Below are positions 4,786 through 8,008 of a stretch of 8,008 bases of DNA, piece after piece. The DNA lies in contig CAJGCV010000082.1 in the NCBI GenBank assembly GCA_904501915.1, positions 1 to 8,008 on the forward strand, read 5' to 3'. The notes below the pieces were generated by a model, which was not told where the DNA came from, did not search any database, and saw nothing but the letters and a program-made list of their open reading frames with translations. The stretch is from an uncultured Akkermansia sp. (GTDB lineage: Bacteria; Verrucomicrobiota; Verrucomicrobiia; Verrucomicrobiales; Akkermansiaceae). The translations under genes were made by a program, and so were the position numbers. How positions within the stretch are numbered: position 1 is the stretch's first letter; each line of letters begins with the position of its first letter.

Positions 4786-7700
4786 TCAGAAGCTGTAACG
4801 GAGGCTCACGTTACCAGAGTGGGTGGTAACATCGCCGTTCGCTTTCAGGTTGTAGAACAAACCAGCGCTCCAGTTTTCATCGAACAGCAGGTTTGCGCCC
4901 ACATTGAGCATGAATGCATGCTTGGACGGGCTGCTGCCCTCCACTTCCATGTCTCCGTACATCAGCGAAGGGTCATCACGCATGACATCAACAACATACG
5001 CCAGTGAAAGCTCCGGTGCAAACACCATGCCATTCCCCAGCACCATATCCGTGCTCAGGGTAATACCCAGAGGGATGCTCAGGCTCTGCATGCGGCCATC
5101 CTCCAGGGTCACGGAATTACGGCCATATGTCAGGCAGATTTCCTGCTGCCAGCCGCTCATATATTCCAGCCCCGCAAAGATGGTGAGTGCAGCACTATCC
5201 CCCAGGGCCACGCAGTAGTGAGCACGGGTGCCTATGGTGAAGGCGTGGTCATTCCACTCTGCCGTTTCTCCCAGCGTCGTGGTGGCATCATTCTCTATGC
5301 AGCCATAAGCGGCAAAGGCCTTGACACCCCAGGCGCTCTTACCTTTCGTAAGCTCATCGACATACTGCATCGTGAACGCAGTCATGATGCCCGTCTGGTC
5401 ACTCTTCATGTAGTCATCACACTCAAAGTCACCATATGTACGGCCCAGAGACACCCCCGCACGGAAGTTTTCCGTATAGGCATGCTGCAGACCAACAGCA
5501 TAACCACCGCCGCTGTAGGAGAAATCATCATGCTTGATGTATGTACCCAGCGCAGAGCCCCAGACCGTAGTCTGACCAGGAGCCCCGATAAGCAGCTGAT
5601 TGCATGCGGCATCTACCATATCCTTGAGCGCACCGGTGCTGGCCCACAGCGTATCAGCAAATGCAGATTCCGAGGGCTCTGCATACCGGGGTTCTACATA
5701 GCGCAGACTCTCCTCATATGCCTCAATTGCGTCTTCTGCCACCTGGCCACTGAATGTCAGCGTGCCGGTAGTCTTATCCCATTCTAAATCGTAATTTTCC
5801 AGCAAATCCTCACCGGCAGCAAGAGTGCAGACAAACTTGCCATTATTGGTAACTGTGATATTACCGGGATTATCCACTTTCAACAGGGTAAGAGTGAACG
5901 TATTCGGGCCTCCGGACTGGGATGCGTACTCGGCTACGAGACCGCCAGTCACCTCAACTTTCACAGCCACATCGCCATTGAGCGTCAGCGAGCCGCTTAC
6001 CAGGGCGTTCGAGTAGTAACCCGGGCCATTCTGCGTTTCCGTGGCCTTTTTAGTGCCATCAACACTGAAACTCAGCTGGGTAGAATCGTCAAACGTCAGG
6101 TTACCCGTGAATGCCATATAACCGGGGCTATTGCCCACATGCATCATGGCACCACTCTGAATCCAGGTATCACCGCCGAAAGTGCCCGTGCCGTACACGG
6201 CGGCTCCGCTTTCAACCTCCACAGCTCCGGCAATCTCGCCATTGTTGGTCAGCACAGAACCATCTGCAAGCTTAATCATGGCGTCAATCTGCCCCTGGTT
6301 CAGCAATGTTGAACCACTTTCCAACGACACCTCCGAGCCCTGAATAGTGCCGAAGTTTGTCACAGATGCGTTCGAATCAACATTCAGAGTCGAATTAGTA
6401 CCGCCCAGAGTAGTATTTGCTCCAATTTCAAGCAAGGCGTTCTGTACAGTAGTCGTACCTACTTCATAGCGTTCACCGTTCAATGCGGCAAGTGCTCTGG
6501 TCATGATGTCATATCCCTGTCCGGAAATAGACAAATCTGCACCACCCGTCACGCTGTACGCAATGGTAGCACCTGTCGTATTTTCGAGTGTCTGACCCGG
6601 TGAGGTCTTAAGCTCACCGCCCATACCGGCAATCTTATCCGTCGACAGAGTCGCATCTGCAAGCCCGCTGGCATCAATCACACCACCGTCCTCGATGTAG
6701 TATGGCTTACTGGCATCAGCGTCGTATATCTGAGTACCGTTTACAATGGTGGCCGCATCCTTGAAATCTTCAGGCTTCTGGCCATTCTGGCAGAAGTATA
6801 CGCCCACCTTGCCATCCAGTCTGGCCTGCGCCACAAACTTACCATCCAGTTTGATGTAATCCAGCCATTCCATCATATAGCCTTCACCATCTTCTGATTC
6901 AAATCCTGGTACTTCGTAGCTATAAAAATGGCCGTCAAAACTGTATGCCTGCAGCAGGGAAAGAGATGCCGCATCCACCGAACCGCAGACAAAGAGTGCA
7001 TGATTGGCCGTTGGCACCTGATACCCACTCCGATAGCTCCAATCCCCCGTTGTATCCTTACTATCGAGGTCTACATCCCCTTGGAACCATATACCTGTCG
7101 GCTTGGTTACCTTCATGTTCCCCGTTACGGTAAAAGTATCCCACTTCAGCTTTTCCTGCCCCGTTTCCGGATAGGAATCGTACCACGCAGCATGGAATAT
7201 AACACCACCCCAGAGGTAGCTGTAATGAGACATTTCCACATTGTCTTTCACCACAATCGTCCCCTTATTCCCACTCAGCATGGCACCACCGGCCAGTGTC
7301 AGGTTACCATACAGAATCGAGCCAGCCGAATACCCGCCATGCCACATTTCCAGCGAGAGTTTTTCGTTAATCACCAGCTCGTCGCAGAGAATGGGGGCCC
7401 CAGCCTCAATCGTGGCATATTCAAAACGGGCATCGTTGATATCCACAATCATGTCCCCATAAAGCTGCAAATCTGCACCATTGCGGAACAAGGAGTCCAC
7501 GTTCACCTTAACCGGCACTTGTGAGAAGGAATTAATAGTAAAAACAGTATAATCGATCGTCACCTTTTCATCCATGTAGAAGCTGACGGCATCTTCCCCC
7601 AGCCACACATCAAAATTTCCGAGCCACCCGCCCGGATTCTCCTTGCTGTTATAAGGAGTCGCGAGAGTACCCGCCCCGGTAAACGAAACGTACGCTCCTT

Positions 7701-7926
7701 CGGTGTGCCATTCATACCATATATCAGCAGGGTCCAGGGCAACGCGCCCCACCAGAGTCATGTTACTGTCCCCTTTATATACGAGAGTATCACTTTCATG
7801 ACTTTCACCATTTTCATCCTCCCAGGTATCTGGCTTGAAATCGGCAGGATTAAGAGTAACAGCCTGGGCTGCCATACCAAGTGCCACAATAGCACCCATC
7901 AGTAATTTAGGTAATCTGAGTTTCAT
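4786..7926 (-). CDS. Type V autotransporter, beta-helical passenger and C-terminal barrel
   Basis: This complete 1046-residue protein begins with a signal peptide (KLRLPKLLMGAIVALGMAAQA, probable cut after Ala22). The passenger (about 23-730) is rich in G, N, S, T and V with short alternating strands typical of beta-helices, including regular 18-19 residue rungs at 518-590 and the GNSPG motif (598-602) common in autotransporter passengers. A helical linker (about 755-780, ALKDMVDAACNQLL) leads into the barrel (about 785-1046), which opens with TTVWGSALGTYIKHD and ends NVSLRYSF with the terminal Phe expected of outer-membrane barrels (PF03797-type). The protein should move itself across the outer membrane and display or release the passenger. 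What the passenger binds or cuts cannot be told; no protease triad is evident. No Shine-Dalgarno precedes the ATG at 7926. It is transcribed alone and converges on the ankyrin gene. Confidence 0.9.
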   Translation of the reverse strand: MKLRLPKLLMGAIVALGMAAQAVTLNPADFKPDTWEDENGESHESDTLVYKGDSNMTLVGRVALDPADIWYEWHTEGAYVSFTGAGTLATPYNSKENPGGWLGNFDVWLGEDAVSFYMDEKVTIDYTVFTINSFSQVPVKVNVDSLFRNGADLQLYGDMIVDINDARFEYATIEAGAPILCDELVINEKLSLEMWHGGYSAGSILYGNLTLAGGAMLSGNKGTIVVKDNVEMSHYSYLWGGVIFHAAWYDSYPETGQEKLKWDTFTVTGNMKVTKPTGIWFQGDVDLDSKDTTGDWSYRSGYQVPTANHALFVCGSVDAASLSLLQAYSFDGHFYSYEVPGFESEDGEGYMMEWLDYIKLDGKFVAQARLDGKVGVYFCQNGQKPEDFKDAATIVNGTQIYDADASKPYYIEDGGVIDASGLADATLSTDKIAGMGGELKTSPGQTLENTTGATIAYSVTGGADLSISGQGYDIMTRALAALNGERYEVGTTTVQNALLEIGANTTLGGTNSTLNVDSNASVTNFGTIQGSEVSLESGSTLLNQGQIDAMIKLADGSVLTNNGEIAGAVEVESGAAVYGTGTFGGDTWIQSGAMMHVGNSPGYMAFTGNLTFDDSTQLSFSVDGTKKATETQNGPGYYSNALVSGSLTLNGDVAVKVEVTGGLVAEYASQSGGPNTFTLTLLKVDNPGNITVTNNGKFVCTLAAGEDLLENYDLEWDKTTGTLTFSGQVAEDAIEAYEESLRYVEPRYAEPSESAFADTLWASTGALKDMVDAACNQLLIGAPGQTTVWGSALGTYIKHDDFSYSGGGYAVGLQHAYTENFRAGVSLGRTYGDFECDDYMKSDQTGIMTAFTMQYVDELTKGKSAWGVKAFAAYGCIENDATTTLGETAEWNDHAFTIGTRAHYCVALGDSAALTIFAGLEYMSGWQQEICLTYGRNSVTLEDGRMQSLSIPLGITLSTDMVLGNGMVFAPELSLAYVVDVMRDDPSLMYGDMEVEGSSPSKHAFMLNVGANLLFDENWSAGLFYNLKANGDVTTHSGNVSLRYSF
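6157..6375 (-). repeat. Four degenerate 18-19 residue repeats in the autotransporter passenger
   Basis: Residues 518-590 divide into SNASVTNFGTIQGSEVSLE, SGSTLLNQGQIDAMIKLA, DGSVLTNNGEIAGAVEVE and SGAAVYGTGTFGGDTWIQ. The shared pattern is [SD]-[GN]-[SA]-x-[VL]-x-[NG]-x-G-x-[IF]-x-x-x-x-[VIW]. Each unit would form one turn of a right-handed beta-helix. The nucleotide copies have diverged, so this is a protein-level repeat, not a recent duplication. Confidence 0.7.
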
Positions 7927-8008
7927 AGCTACGTAAAATTATTTTCTGAAGCCCCGTGAGAGAACAGGCTCTTCTAACAATCCAATCTAACGCATTTCCT
8001 GTGCGATG

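Noticed and set aside
6157..6375. Possible tandem DNA repeat or CRISPR-like array in the passenger gene
   Set aside because: The periodicity is at the protein level with diverged bases and no identical spacers or repeats.
7945..7985. Possible hairpin upstream of the autotransporter (GAAGAGCC...GGGGCTTC on the minus strand)
   Set aside because: Only six of eight positions pair and two central ones clash, so neither a terminator nor a riboswitch can be supported.
7927..8008. Search for an autotransporter promoter
   Set aside because: An AATAAT hexamer exists, but no -35 element at proper spacing could be seen, so no promoter is called.

Overview
The window looks like a chromosomal segment of a Gram-negative (diderm) bacterium with moderately high GC content. 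It carries a type V autotransporter with an outer-membrane beta-barrel, an inner-membrane ABC importer with periplasmic loops, and a signal-peptide-bearing enzyme of the L,D-transpeptidase type. The autotransporter leader, the large inserts in otherwise conserved permeases and the weak or missing Shine-Dalgarno sequences at some starts suggest a Verrucomicrobia/PVC organism such as an Akkermansia relative. That placement is inference from general resemblance, not a database match. I see no mobile element, CRISPR array, integrase or attachment site.

Left part (1-2852, minus strand): two overlapping genes for inner-membrane permeases of a YejB/YejE-type oligopeptide (dipeptide/microcin C family) ABC transporter. 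yejB comes first and yejE follows with a 1-base overlap; yejE runs off the left edge. Both proteins match the E. coli subunits in their membrane cores, but each carries a large extra periplasmic stretch. In YejE this stretch contains MORN-type repeats, and the protein also has an N-terminal extension with two additional membrane segments. No binding-protein gene (yejA) lies upstream; the ATPase gene (yejF) could lie beyond the left edge.

Middle (2853-3352): a two-gene tRNA unit on the minus strand, tRNA-Thr(CGU) then tRNA-Lys(CUU). It has a good promoter with an AT-rich upstream element and ends in a hairpin terminator just before yejB. The 172-base space to the right of tRNA-Thr is a divergent promoter region that also serves the next gene.

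Right-centre (3353-4681, plus strand): an exported protein with ankyrin repeats at its N-terminal half and a C-terminal L,D-transpeptidase-like domain (His383, SHGC 403-406). This is an unusual pairing for a cell-envelope enzyme.

Right part (4786-7926, minus strand): a complete 1046-residue autotransporter with signal peptide, beta-helical passenger and C-terminal barrel. It converges on the ankyrin gene, and the two share a perfect 15-bp bidirectional terminator at 4719-4755. The last 82 bases (7927-8008) are its upstream region, with no recognisable ribosome binding site. The window's theme is cell envelope: an importer that in other bacteria takes up peptides, a candidate peptidoglycan enzyme and a surface-displayed protein. 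A shared pathway is not shown by the sequence.
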